A stretch of DNA of 64,000 bases from Marthasterias glacialis (Eukaryota > Echinodermata > Asteroidea > Forcipulatida > Asteriidae). How positions within the stretch are numbered: the first letter of the stretch is position 1; each line of letters begins with the position of its first letter. The DNA is taken from contig OU452226.1 in assembly GCA_911728455.2 (NCBI GenBank), forward strand, positions 12,541,938-12,605,937. Reading direction: 5' to 3'. The notes below the pieces were generated by a model that saw nothing but the letters and a program-made list of their open reading frames with translations, made no database searches and was not told the origin of the DNA. Of this stretch, positions 11,501-26,500 are shown in pieces. Position numbers and translations under genes: made by a program.

Positions 11501-14500
11501 TTTCATCATTGTGTAGTTTTTACACAATCATGATGATGATGTAACTACAGCCAATGTGCCAATGTACCAAGTACATGTAGGCCTACAGTTTGACATTAGT
11601 ACAATGTATTGTACGTACGTAAATCATTGGGCTGAAAAACCATAGAGAAGTGTGAATTGTGGCTGAGCGGTCTACAGTAGATCTGGTGTTGGTCAAGTTC
11701 TGGTGTTGTTGGCAGCAGAATGTCATGGATGTGGGTTCGAATCCCGGTCGCAGCACATGTGTCCTTGAGTAAGATACTTTACCATAATTTCTTTGTCCTT
11801 CAGATGAGACAGTAAGCTGTAGGTCCCATGTACATGTATTAGAATTAGTAGTACATGTACATGTGAAGAACCCAGAACATTTATTGTAGAAGAGTAGAGG
11901 AATTATTCCTGTGTTCCTGGTTCACATAGCAAACACCCTTGTTTTACAGGTTTCCTCAGGCTTGAGAGCTACAGTGATTTTGTTCACTTATAACATGTAC
12001 AATGTATAGATGGAATAAAGCATCCTTGGCTTCATTACCAGAAGTAGATAGATCTTTAAACAATGTTAATAAAAAGAGTACATTTTAATTCATGAGGGAA
12101 AAAATGAAAAGAATTTCTGAACATCAAGATAAATTCAGTAGTCATTTAATGGAAATGTAGACTCATAGAGCTGGTCCTTGCTCTATGGTGGATATGTGGA
12201 ATCATTTAAAACAGATTAAAGAAATGATGAGGACTGTTCCACATACATATGAATTAAACTATTACAATTACAACTATTTGAAATGTAGTGTATTGTAATT
12301 ACTGTAACTTTCAGAATATAGGCCACCAGGAAAATTCCAAAAATTACGTTACAATGGCACACTCGTACAATGGTACACACGTTTTACAACATTTTACAAA
12401 GTGCATGTATGTTGTACATGTAGTACTATTACTACATGTACATGTACAACTTTGAGTTGTACATACACGCAGTAGGAACTCCCCCAAATTATTATTTCAG
12501 ACTTACATACTAGAGTCGGCGAGAGTGATTATTTTACATGTTAGCTTGTTCTCGTATTATGTAAGTTGCAGTATGATTTAAGAATACACATTTGTCACCC
12601 TCATTGCCTTTCTATTTATATGAATTGATGTTGTGTGTATTGCCCTATATTTGATCAAACAGCCGGTTCTAACTCCTTTGTCCTTGCACCATGCATTATA
12701 TTACCAACCCAGGCCTGGATTTACGTGGAGGCCATGGAGCTGTTGCCCTTGTCTTGGCCTTGTTGCTCATTCAAAACTTTCCCATAGACTTTAATAATTT
12801 CCTATGGAAGTGCCCTAATTGCAAAAATGAAAATGGCCTTGCCCTTTCAAACATTGGCCAAGATGAAATTCCAGGCCTGGTGACTAAACACTGTATGTAG
12901 ACGTTGTAATTGTTGATTTGGAACTTCGTCTAACCTGTAGCTAGCCAGTACATTGTAAAACTTGACACTCTTAGACCCTTATTGACTAAAAAGCAGGAAA
13001 GATGGTCTTTGAATAATGAAGCATTTGCTGTCAACACCAATGGCTTCCAATCTGGATGCACTGTAAAAAACATACTTATACCATGATGGGTATGTGTACA
13101 CATTGTATGTTTTGCACTGAACATGCCTGATTTACATTATTTTGAAATCCTGCCTGCTGTGTACTTTTATAGACCCTGAACCCCAAACATCTGAAGAAGT
13201 CATTTATCACCAGATTGTCTGTCAGGTCACAACTTGGAATGCGAGATAAGATTTAACCGATAGATGTATCCCCGTGCTGTCAATAAAGAAGAACTGAAGA
13301 GTTGAGAAGCTAACGTCATCCCTGTGTGGAATTTCAACTTGTATGACACGTCTAAATTTACTGCTAGGCTTTGCTCGGCAAGAATTTTTCTTCTTTATCT
13401 ATGTGCCACGGCCTTCGTCGCCATGACAACAACATCTGGAGAGAGGAACTTGATACAATCGTCAAAATAAATTGTGTCTTGTTTTTAGGTGTGTGGAAAC
13501 ATTCCATGGGCTGTACTTGTTCATATCTTGGGTGGTGAATTTTAGAAGTTGCCCTGGCCTACATGTAAGTTTCAGTCACACCCCAACTGACCCAAATCTG
13601 AACAAATTCTCCAAGTTGAAGCCCATGTACTGTATACACACCATTTAGTGAAGTGAACATTATGAACAATGTAAGTCAGTACTTTACAAGAGCAAGAAAA
13701 TGGCAGATCTTTCCTTCACATGCATGTCATTTGCAGATCATGTTTTTTTTTCATGTTTTTTTTTTTTTTATATTTATAAAAGCAACTGTGAACAATAGCC
13801 AAATCAGTATTTGACTAAAGGGGTCATTCTGATAGGCCAATCAAATGGTTCACTGCAGTTCAGAGTAAAAAAGGGGGGAAAACAACAGGAGAACAAAATA
13901 TGTATAAAATAAAGAAAGGAAAAAAAAAAATGTAGCAAGAAGGAGACGGATACAAGGGTTGCTAGCCCCCGTGCCCCAGTAACGCACATGAACAGTGCGG
14001 TGAAGGTATGTGCTATACATGACCTGATCTGAAAGCATCATAATATGACTCCTAACAGATCGGATTCAAAGGAGAACCACTTGGTCAAGGATTGGGTGAT
14101 CAGCACTGATGGAAAATTGTATACCTCCACTGCCCGTCTTGTGGTATGCAAAAGGATTGCAGCCGCCCCCTCCCTCACTTGCAAAACACACAGTGTGCAA
14201 ATTACAGATGAATTAATACATGCACATCTAGGTAGTTGCTTTCCAATGGGAAACTTCTCTGAGGTTCTGCCCCTGAATGTGTACGATTTAGTTAACGTAC
14301 ATGTATTACACAACATGTGTACAATGTATGTATTGAAATTTGAGGTTTAGAATAGAGTACACCAAGTACATGTATGTGTATGTTACGTATTACAAACGTA
14401 TTACACTAAACATACACCATGTACATATGTATGTGTACGTATTCATTTCCAGCGATGAATATTTTGGGTCCAGTTAGCAAGTCCACTGCTAGTGTCACAC

Positions 14501-17500
14501 ATGTAGGTAAACACATGGCTCACCAGGTTTACTACACCTGCTTTGGTACAATGTACATTTCAGTAATTTATTTCCTGTTGGAAGGAGCAGAGCGGTAAAG
14601 TAATCTGACAGACGGAGCTCCTTCAGGCACTCCTTCCCCTTCCCCCCCCCCACTTGATACGTCCTCGTGTGTGTAAGACTAAGTTAATGCATTTCCAGGG
14701 TCCACCAATTATTCCGTGGGATTTTTTTTCCCCTTTCTTTCTGCGATGTTGTGATCCATCGACTGTCATGAAATTCAAATGACGGACTTGTGACATCTTC
14801 GGCATGGCTGAGAAGGGAGTCTTTCGGTCAGTTTACGTGGTTTACAGCAAAGTCAATTGGAGCCACTTTGAGGTTTGAAGAAGTTTAATTTCCTCAGAGG
14901 ATTAAACAGACTTGGGAAAGAAGTGAAGGATTTTTCCCTGGATTGTATCCAGCAAAGTGCGACGGAAAGCTTTTGTATCATTGATGTTCAAGATATGACT
15001 TTCAAAATCAGCTAGATAGTGCAATATAACAAATATGTACAAGTAAATATTGTATTATGTAACTCATGCATAATGATTATGATTGCGCACACACACAAAT
15101 GAAAGACAGAATTCAGTACATTGTGCTGGTGTCTTCGGTCTAAGGGCTACAATGAAATGACTGGAAATAATAGAACAATATTTTGGTGTTGTTTATTATG
15201 TAAAATGGCCATCCCTTAAACTATTTCAGATTTGAATCATTTATGTTTGATGACTGGTTTGTTCGGTCGAGAAACAGAACGGACGATCCATTAGAGAGAA
15301 TCTCTGTTCTCTTGGCATTGTCAAGTCAGGGTTTCTTTGTGCCAGCGGTACTCTCAAAGAAAAAAGGTTCCTGCAATTCCGCCAAAAGAATCCCGCCAGT
15401 AAGACCTGACAATAATAAACTCGGCGGCAACTGGTTAAAGTATTTTTTTAAATAATGTTTTTTTATTTTAATGATTTTAACTAACCTCTGAATACTGAAA
15501 CTGCATGTTTTTCATTTTGTGCAAAAGGCTTCATGCCTGACATGCCGGAAGCCTTTCTGTAGTTTCTTAATCATCTATCTATCTATGTATATACCATGTT
15601 TACAGTGTAACCAGAGAGGCCCAAGTGGACGGCCTGATACTTGCACATAATCTTCACACAGGCAACAGAGGCAATTGCCTCCCTCCATGCCCCTCGTTGC
15701 CTTCATGCCCTTTGAAATGTTCCAGTATAAATATAAATTTTCCCTCAGTCATAGAGGTGCCCTATCAATGAAAAACTGCCTTGCCCTTTCCACATGCAAA
15801 GGACAGTGCAGTTTCTATGTACAAGAATACCATAACGTGAGTACCAAATGCTCAAATCAACATTCCTTTAAAATGAACGCCTACTCAGTAAATGCATTAA
15901 CGTGTCTAATCAGTAACAACATGTCCTGACAAGTGCCTCATTTGATTGATACTGACCGGTTTCGGTGACATTCTCCAGCCCAAAATAGCTGGTCTGCGCA
16001 TTAAACGTGATTACCATTTCTGGCAATAAATAAAAAACAGACTCTGATTTAGTTTTCCGTCTCCTTTAGTCATGTCACTGGTGCTGTGAACGTGACCGAG
16101 AGTTTGAAGCGTGTGAAGTATGTGTGAAGTGCAAGTACATGTACCACGCTGTATGACACCGTATGCAGAACACGCAGTGTTACAAGAGGTACCTCCCACT
16201 GGGACGTTGAACCAGCAGAGCACAAGTGCTTTCTCCACTATCGGAATTTCCCTTTCAACTGGCAATTACTGTCTGATTCACTTGACGTTTGGCTGTTTTT
16301 ATTAAACTCGCATGCATGCTCCCTGGCTAGCAGGCTCTGCATCCAGTATGAGTGTTTGTTTCTACTGTTAACTTTTTCTTTTCTTTTTATCTGTGGGAGG
16401 GCGTGGGGGATATGTGTTGTTGTTTTTGTTGTTGTTTTTTGTTTTGTTTTTTACATACAGTGTAAAAGCTTTTGTGAAGTTGCATAATTTTTGAAAATAA
16501 ATCTGAACATGTTTTACCATTTAAGGGGATAGGATCTATGATATGTAGAGCAACGGTTCAGGGAAATCTTGCACAGTTATGATTTGACAGCACAAATGAA
16601 TAAATTGAATCTGAAATTCCTTCAAACTAATGTACTTGTTATAAATTTGATACGAGCACCAATTTTCCTGATTTGTTTAAAAAGAATTATCTGGACTGAT
16701 TTACTTTTTCTGTTTGAAAGCAGGAGATACTTTTGGTAATTACTCCAAAAATAAATTACCCAAAAAACTTACTTGGTAAGGAGCAACAGAGAGCTGTTGT
16801 TAGTAAAAAAACATTGTGAGAAACGACTCCCTTTGAAGTAACATAGTTTTTGAGAGGTAGTTTCTTGCTAAAATATTTAAATCTAATAAAGGCTTCACGC
16901 ATGAAGCCTTTTTTACATAATGAAAAACATGCAGTTTCAACATTTTTGGATCCTTCTGCGTGGAAATAACTGCTCCAGATTTTTGCATCTGAAGAACGCT
17001 AACATCTTTTGAAACAAAATTTCCAGAGGTTAGTTTTGAGGTATATATTACAACTATAGGGTTGAAACAAACGTCTGGTTCCAAATACCTTAAAGGTTCC
17101 CGAACACGTAGTGTAGTTCTTACTTTCTGGTGTACATTGTACACTATACTGTACATTATCAGGCCTGATTGCTTAGTTCTTGAAAGGGCGAGGGCACCAA
17201 GGCATATTCTTCTTGATAAAGGGTTCCTCTATCATGTGTATGAAGAAATATTTAAATTTCTGTTGGAACATTTTAAGGGGCACCAAGGCAATGACCAGGG
17301 GCATTGAGGCAATGGCCTCCATTGCCGCCATGAAGTATCAGGCCTAAATAATGAACGTTGGATAATGTATTATGTAGTCAACTATCATGACTAAGGCCGT
17401 GTCCGAATTGATGGCTTTGGCAACGGCTACGGCTGGCTATTCTTCAATGTTGTCGTTGCAGCCAACAACCAAGGCCACAGCCAAAGTCGCTTAAATCAGA

Positions 17501-20500
17501 CACGGCCTAACATTCATGAGTAAAAACTTTTCTCCCTGACTCTTGAATGGAGTTATGTTCTTGGAAATCACAACACACTGTGATGTACACTGCATGTACT
17601 GCTGGTCGCACACACTTCATTTGATAGTTCTTCCTGGTTTCCCTTTCAGCCTTTCCACGCAAGTTTTTCAGTTTCTTTGATGAATTTCATTAAATACTGT
17701 CTGAAATCTGGGAATCGCCAGAAACTGTCAGGAACAAAGAAATGTTCCAACACAGGGATGAGATTTTTTCGACTTTTTATGAAAATCCGACTTAAAATTT
17801 CATTTCTGTAATGGATTTTCTGTATTGGATGTTTCATTTTTTAGAACTCTGACTTCCATCATTTTTTTGTCTGAACAATGTAACATCATAGTATAATGTG
17901 TTATACATGTAGTTAGAATAAAGGGCCATAAAAACCGAACTATTGCAATCTCAATGTTCACAATGCATACACAGACACTCACAACACACAAACATGGTCA
18001 CATCATTTCCAATAAGTGGCTTGGTAGTCTTCGTTATCTCGCTACAAGCAAAAGCAAGCACCATCGTAAGCTAGCGGGCACTTTCATAATGCGATAGAAT
18101 GAGAGCATGGTCCCTGTGTTTCCCTGAGGAAACATGCACTCATCTCACATGTGTACATTATGATTAATCATTGGAAATATTATTATTATTATTTTAATAG
18201 CTCTGCAGCTTTGGGGTGAAGCAAGAGCAGGTGAGCTTCCCTCGTGTGACGATGTCTTCCCACCGCTGGATCTGCTGTCGGCACACAGGTCGAAAGCGCC
18301 GTAAAGTGGACTGCATTACAGCCATCAACCTAACCCGCAAGACGCCACGGTCACTGACATGGCCGTGCGTGGCCGACTCCGCCATGATGAACCCAAGAAA
18401 ACCATGGCTTGCTCTCAAAGGTATTGACACTCATCACACTGTGTCTTGTCTCTTTTCTCGGTCAGTTGAAATGATAAGAAGGGCCCCTGCAGGGTTGGAA
18501 GCATAATTTTGAAACAGGTTGTCCCAAAAATATCTCTGATGAGAAACACAAATTTTTTTTTCACTGAGCAGTGTATGTCAAAAGGTGTATGCTTTGATGA
18601 AAAACAGGGATGTTTTAAGTACAATGTACATTTGTCAAGACTTTTAATTTTGTGCAAAAAATGTGAGTGGAATCTACATATACATGTACCTCATAAAATC
18701 CATATATAAAGCATGCTACAGACATCAGAATTTTCCTTTTTGTTTTTTACTGAGTTCCGTTTTGTAAAAGTGAGAATTGTTTTTTTTTTTTACCAGTTTT
18801 ATCTTTTGGGAATTGCGCGGATAACTTCGGTGTTCATTTAAGAACAACAATGCACATTAAATGTGTCACAAATACACACATTTTGTCATGCTCTGAGTTC
18901 TGGTGATAATGTGTCGTTGCCCAATTTTCTAGACGGCAAAGCCTTCTGTTTCATCGCCATGTTCAACCGTAGAACTCTACATGCATGTGATGTCAGCACT
19001 GTGTGTGTGTTTGTGCAAACGATGCACCATGCTTGAGCCCCCTGGTAACCCACACAGTCAGCTTAATTTATGCTACAGGTACATGTTGTTGGGTACCAGC
19101 CATTGTGGACTGGACCCCTGCGCACAAATAGGAAATACGTTAACGTACTACTGTAAGAGATTTCAAGGTAAAGATTGAACAGACTAAGGTTAGCACAACG
19201 GCAGCGCTGTATAGGATTTGCTGTGCTAATATGATTAAATCAGTAATTTTCCCAAATTTAAGAATAGCGATAAGAAAGTTTGTTGAATTTTGGTTTGTTT
19301 GCCTTCTTAATTTTAAGACACAGTTTTAAGTTGCAAATGTGTTATTTACAGTATGTTGAATTCTGATATTCTTTTAACGACTTTCGTGAAAGTCTATTCA
19401 GTTTTTCCGAATCTGTGTTCAATACTTTTTTCCGCGTTCCCTTCCGTGTTCACCTTGATACGGAAAATTCTGAAGTCTGATGCTAAGACTTGACATGGAG
19501 CAATATTAAAGCAAGATAAGACTCTTGATAGCAGCACACACATTACATGTAGGCTAATACGCTTTGACACAGTTGAAAAGCAATGAACATGCTAAGCACA
19601 CCACTTGGACACACAATTGGCATTCGGCCAGTGGCCCACTGTCGAGGAAGGATGCTGAATACTCTGAAAGGTCGTAAACAAATTGGCAGCTATGGCTATG
19701 GCTAAGACCCAGCTTGTGCATTTTCCATTTTAGGAATTTGCATTTGTTGGATCAAACATTAGGTTGAAACTGAAAGTGATTAAGAATTTCATCTAAAATA
19801 ACGGCAAAAGTGCAAGTGTGTAATCAGTCAACTTAAACAGTCCAGCATCTGTAGTGTGGTGAAGAGTGACATGATATGCCTAGAAAGCTGTGGGGAAATG
19901 AATTGTGCATTGTGGCGAAACCAAAAGTGCATTAATACCTTACTTCTGTAGTTTTGCTCTTAAAGTAAAACCGACCTTGTCAATCCCACTCATAATTATA
20001 ATGAAGGGATTGCACACGACCACTCTCTCAATGTGAAAACTGCTATCAGCTTTCTGTTTGACGGGTTTTGGCTTTCAGTTATGTATAGTCAAGTGAAGGT
20101 GATCTTAATGGTGTTCTTTACACTGTATTAACCAAATACTGCATAAAAAATGTATATGTTCATGGTACGATGTATGAAATATGAATAGTACAATGTACAC
20201 ATTATGTAAAGTACAATTAATATACCAGTATCAGCAAGGATCTGGAATTAGGAGGTACGGCAGGGGATCAGGTTGGCTTGGTGGCTTCTTTCCCTGCCTT
20301 TCACCCCTGTGTGGACCCTGGTTCGAATCCCACCTCAGACCAGAGCCTTGCATGTGGATTGGGTTTTCAGTCCCTACCTGGGCCCAATTTCATGGCATTT
20401 ACCAAAGAATTCTGCGCTTTCGGCACCCTGTAAAGCATGTACTTCTATGGGCCGTGGCAGGGCGTAAGCACAGAATTACATGGGCCCCGATTGTGTTGTT

Positions 20501-23500
20501 TTTTTTTTCATTGGGCATGTTGGGGTTTTCCTCCCACATCTAGAATTTAACATTTCTTCTCGATTTGAATTCATCCTGTTATCGGACCTACATGTACATG
20601 TATTTATCCCGTGGACCCGGTTCAAATCCTACCTAAGACCAGAGCCTTGTCTGTAGATTGGGATTTCAGTCCCTACATGATTGCAGGGGATTTTCCCCAT
20701 TGGGGTTTTCCTCCCACATCTAAAATTTAACGTTTTTTTTCATTTCTTATTCATCCTGTTATTATTATCCTGTGGACCCGGTTCGAATCCTACCTAAGAC
20801 CAGAGCCTTGCATGTTCATGCTGATTGGGATTTCAGTCCCTACAGTGTACCTGATTGTATTGGGATCTCTCCATGGGGGTTTTCCTCCCACATCTAAAAC
20901 TGAACATTTCTTCTCATTTCCTATTAATCCTGTTGTTGGCGATAATTGTGCTGTTGGAAATGTCATAAACAAATATATATACATGTAAATAGATCAGTAA
21001 ATAGATAAGTTTGGGTACCCAAATTTATTGAAAAACAGGGCATCCAAATTGCTCATTAACAACACTTAATGTTATTTAAATGACAGATTAAGTTGGGCGT
21101 CTAAATTAAAAACAGTTTGTCAAAATACACATGGACACCCTTCTGGTAAACACCATGTGTGATGAAGTTACACCTATTTGAAGTTATTGTAAGGTACTGT
21201 TGGTGTACTATCATAGTCTTGTATGAACATTAGGATTTGAAACTGAGCATGGTGGATACACAGTGAAGTAAGGTTTACGGTAAACACAATGTGCATGAAA
21301 ATAATCTCTCCATGACTGGTGGTGATTTTAAAAAAAGGACTAGGTAGTGTGCATAACAACTTGATCACTTGATCATGTTTTGATCACTATGCTCTCATCG
21401 TCTTGTCTTCTGATCGTCTGATCCGTCTTCGCCTGAAGACGATCAGAGCATACTGACTGAAGTGTTGAGTTGTTACAACACAAGTCATAGAGAGATTGTT
21501 TTCATGTGCATGGTGTTACCGCAAACCATACTAGATCAGACAGACCTGTATTAATTAACGCACAGTGCTGTAAAGAACATGGAGGCCTTTTTCTCAGTTT
21601 CCTAGGTATTTGCTATGCTTCTCACGGAAAATATTGGCAAAGTTATTTTTATTTTTTCAATTCCTGGATAAAGCATCATGGTAAGATGATTTACAGACTT
21701 GACAGTTGTTGTTGTAACATCAAGGCAGCTTTTCCTGAGTAAAGAGCATCTAATCGAGGAAAGTGTAAATTTGTACTGGAGCATTTCAAAGGGCACCAAG
21801 GCAATGGCCAGGGGCATAGAGGGGCAATTGCCTTTGTTGCCTTTGTGAATATCCCAGGCCTGAATTTACATGTAGCCTTTGCCTGACTCTGTACACAGAA
21901 GTAAAAGCACTGTTTGCAAAACTAAACCGTCTTATTTCAAATTCCCGCTTGCAATAACCACAACAGACAAAGCACAATTTGTATCAATCATTGTTTCTTC
22001 AATTCAACTTTCTTCCGCCCTCTCTATCAGTTGGACGTCATTTTCAAGTGTTCAACATCGTAGCAGAAAAGCAGCTGCATCGCTGCACCACAAAAGACGA
22101 CGTGCAATACTGGACATGGATCAGCGATGACATCATCGGGATGGTCGGAGCTAAGGCTGTATATCACTGGGATCTCTCACCACCAGGTTTGTACAAAACT
22201 TTTCTGTCTTCGCTGGTGCACCAAGCATACATGAGTATCAGGTGTGTGGGAAAGGAAAATTAGCACCAGCTGAGTGTCCTGGTTTGCTGGTAGGCTTGTT
22301 GATTGGTTAGATTTGCCAGAGGCTGATTGGCTGCTTGGTTGGCAGGGAAGGCTTACTGGTTAAGCTGATTAGTGGGGTTGGTGTTTTGGCTGGTTACTGT
22401 TTACTGTTTAGACTCATAGGAGACTTACAAGCTCAACGTGAAAGCAGATATGCCAGCTGAATCACCATTGTTAATGTAGTTCTGCAGCCGATTTCACAAC
22501 ACTTTATGCAACTGCCTAAGTGCACTTGAGCAGCATTTAGTGCGTAAGTTGGACCATTTATGCAATAAAATCTTGTGCAGTTTCGTGAAGTTTTGGGAAA
22601 TTCGCTGCTGAGCATGCTAACAATTCAGAGAACAATAGATTTACCTGGTACATTTAAGTCTGCTGCCACTCACATGTAGCATCCCCCAAAAGTTTCCATT
22701 GACTCATAGATTAGTCAGCTGGTTTAGCAAAAAGCTTACAGACATATTTTTGGGTGCATTAACCAGTTGCCGCGGGGATACTTTTGTTTTTTCCCGTCTC
22801 CCAGGCAGGATTATTTTGTCGGAATTGCAGGAATCACTTTTCTTTGAGAGTACCGCTGGCTTAAAAAAAAACCTGACTTGAGAACAAAGATTCTCTTTAT
22901 TGCATTATTGCATCGTTTTGTTTTCTCTGCTGAGAAAATATCAAATTCTATGATTCGTAATCCTCTTCTTGGAACAAAAGGACAAAGGTCTGGAATCGGG
23001 GATTACACAAAAACCTCCTTTCAGTAGCCAGAAAATGGCAAAATATTCAAGACTATGTTTTGTCTTTGTATTGATGAAATGAAGCGTTATACGGTGTGTG
23101 CATGGTCTGTGCATGCTCAGCAGTGGATTGTGCAGGCGGCCTCTGTTACGTTATTCCGATTTTACACAATGGCATCTTTACACCACTTCCGTTTCAAGGC
23201 AGGGGAAACATTTGCGTGTGTACACCTCATCCAACGGCTACTGGTTGAAGGTCTTATCTGGAAAGCCCTACGTTTCCAAGAAACTAGAAAGTTATACATT
23301 GTGTATTTGTAACTAAATACCGAGTAAAGTTGTTTTCTGGTTTGTCTTGTTTCAGCTGACTTGGGGCCCCAGAAGGTCTTCTCCAGACACACTAGACTTA
23401 GCGTCTGTCAGATCATCAGCTACAAGGCAGACCCAACCCAGAGATGGCTTGCCCTGGTTGGTCTCTACAGGGACTATGACAGTGAGGTGAGCTCAATTAA

Positions 23501-26500
23501 CACCCAGGGGAAAACGTGGATGTACATGGATCACATGCTTCATCTGGTGTTAATCGTTTGTGCATGTACATGTAAATGTTTCCACATTAAAGCCCCAGCT
23601 CAACATTGGTAAGAGGAAAAACATAGATCTATGTTACACCTTACAATATCCTTGAAATATTTCGGCCTGAAGTATTATCATTGTAAATAATAAATGAAAT
23701 AAGATCAAAAATTAGTTTTCGTTTTAGAAAACTCTGCCTATAAGAATGCGTACAGAAATGCTGAATGCATTTTTACAGTTTTCTTGCAAATGAAACGACG
23801 AAATGAGCTGATATTTTCACACATTTTATTACTCTTGATTTGTGTAAAGACTGGAAGCATTTACAGTCAGTTTACCAATGTTGAGCTGTGGCTTTAAGAA
23901 CTTCTACATAAAACATCTTGTCTCTATTTATCTAGAGTAGCTCCTTTTTTATCATCCTCTAAAAGATTCTAGTTTTTAATACGTTCAACATGTCATTGGG
24001 GATTGGGCTGGCTTGGAGGTTTCTTTCCCTGTCTTTCACCTCTGTGGACCCCGGTTTGATTCCCACCTCAGACCGGAGCCTTGCATGTGGATTGAGTTTT
24101 CAGTCCCTACCCGATTGTGTGGGTTTTTTCCCATTAGGGTTTCCTCCAACATCTAAAACTAAACATTTTTTCTTGTTTCCTATTCAACCTGTTATTGGCG
24201 ATAATTGTGCTGTTGGATGTGTAAAAAAAAAATAAATGAATAGGTCATTTTCGCTTTGTTTGCTTGTTGGTTGTTGGGTTGTTTGTTTGTTTATTTGTCC
24301 TATTCCGTCCTCTGTCTGTCCTACATGATCTGTTGTATGTTCTGTTAGTCGTTTTTATTATAAAGGCATTTCTATTCAAGCCTTGGTCTTATGAATACAT
24401 GTATGCCCCCATAATTGCCTGTTTCATTTGTGTCTAATATAATTATGTATTCGTGTACTTCTTTGATTAAACATCTTTATTAATTTTTATTAAACTGACC
24501 TTCTGTACAATTAGTTGGATGTACTGTTTGCATTATTGAAATAAATGTTAAATTGAATTGCTGTCAGCTGTGTATTACATACGTACATGTATGTATTGAT
24601 CATTCATAAATACCCCACACAGTTTATCCATTCTGATTGATCGAGAGCATGTCACATGGGGGTGTTTAAGCAGCTGATAGAGACATGCCTAAGAGTGTTT
24701 AAAACCAATCAGAAATTATACTTACGCGGACACCAACTTACACGTAGCGCAGTCAATACAAATCACCAGTACTCCCAATCTATTAGTACACGGATATTGA
24801 AAACTATATAGGATTAAAACAAACATCCGGTTCTGAATACCAAAGGTATACCCTGCCTTTTAGTAGAGCCTATAGGTAAACAAACCTTACATAAAAAAAT
24901 GTATGTGTGCATGATAAAAATGTAAAAATAGTTTGCCTGCTGTGAATTGTCCTGGTACAAGTACATGATGTATTGACCTCTTGCGCTGATGTCACATGTG
25001 GCTACTGTCTGCCCGTGGTCTGCTGTTTTAGAGTCAAATTTCATGTAAAGATCTTGGCATGTAAACGTGAGCGCGAAGCCTAAAATTAAACACGTATTGA
25101 AACATTGACTCCCCAAGATCAGGAATGAGACTCTGCAGACTTTTATCTGAACTCAGACTTTTTATGTCTGACTGGTGAAAACAAAAATAGATGTTATTTT
25201 CTTCAGGTATGAAGAAATCTTGCTCTTTGCTCTACTTCTCTAGTGCTGAAGATAGTGTTCTGAGAAGTTCATTTCAATCTATATCTCCAGGCGTTACCAA
25301 AAGATGATTTGAACATTCCTCCTTAAATTTGGATCCTGTTTTCGGACTTTCTTGTCAGCAGTGACTCTCATCCCTGAAAAATGGAGCAACCACGATTGAT
25401 TGTGGTGATGACGTCAGGTGAATTGGGTCCATGCAAGTACCCTCATCTTGTGAACTGTTTATAACCAGCTACTTATTATTTGTCTACTTATCCTCTAGTC
25501 CAATGAGTTTCATGTAAACAACATATCAGGAATTGCACAAGTGTACTCCCTGGACAATAAGTGGAGCCAGCCCATAGATGCCCAGGCTGTATCGTTTGCA
25601 ACGTACCGACGCAGCGAAAATGTGCTGCCCTCTTCGTTCCTCTGTGTGGCCAATAGACTACCAGCACAACAAGGAAAGGTATGTAGTTAGGACTGAAGTA
25701 TTGAGTCCATTCAAAAGTATCAATGCTGGCCTCGATCTTAAGAAAAACGGGGGCAGGCTTTTGCTGGCCAAATCAGAGAAATTGTACAAGGGCATGCTGG
25801 CCAAGTTGGTAGTGACAGTGCACTTTTTCTGAAGGGCATGCTGGCCAACTCGACAGGGCATGAGGCCCATGGCCTCGGTGGCCTCGGTTAAGATCAAGGC
25901 CTGCAATGAATTTTGCAATTTGCAGCCCAAACTTCCTTCAGATTTGTCTTCTGTGATTTGGTATTTGTGATTTTGTATTTGTGTTGTATTTGTTGACATT
26001 TTTACTCACTTCTTTAAAACCCTCAGTGAAACTAAAATTTGCAAACTAACGTTGTATTGGGAAAACTTGCTATGAAAAGAAATATCTTTTGAAATGGTTG
26101 TTTCATTAAAGCATTTGTTAAAATAATTTGCATCATATTCTAAAAAATAAACTTGTAGGTACCGCACAGTGACATCTCAGCTTCATGTATAGTTATTAGT
26201 GATTGTCAGTTGGGTGTATTCAGCCAGCTTCATAAAGCCTGTAGGCAGATATTTTGTCAGCTTACGGAATGGCTTTTTACGCGGTTTCTACGTGTATTTC
26301 ATAACTGTATCTAAGCTAAAGCCAAAAGCATACTTAACTTGCCATCAGCAAGCAGATGAGTGACGCAACAGTAGACCTTATGCACATGACGTCAGTTGAG
26401 TTGGCCGCCCTCGCCTAGAGGTCATAAGGAGGCTGTTCATTGGCCAATCCTGTGCGCCGCGCGTAAAAATATGTACGTTTCCATTGTTTCATCATCGTTT

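Noticed and set aside
14038..14350. Overlapping plus (101-codon) and minus (92-codon) open frames
   Set aside because: No recognisable motif, no splice partners and mutual overlap; they lie in intron 1 of the clathrin-like gene.
18203..18420. Alternative acceptor CTCTGCAG for exon 2 of the clathrin-like gene
   Set aside because: Using it would break the reading frame from exon 1. The acceptor ending at 18200 keeps phase 0 and preserves the clathrin alignment.
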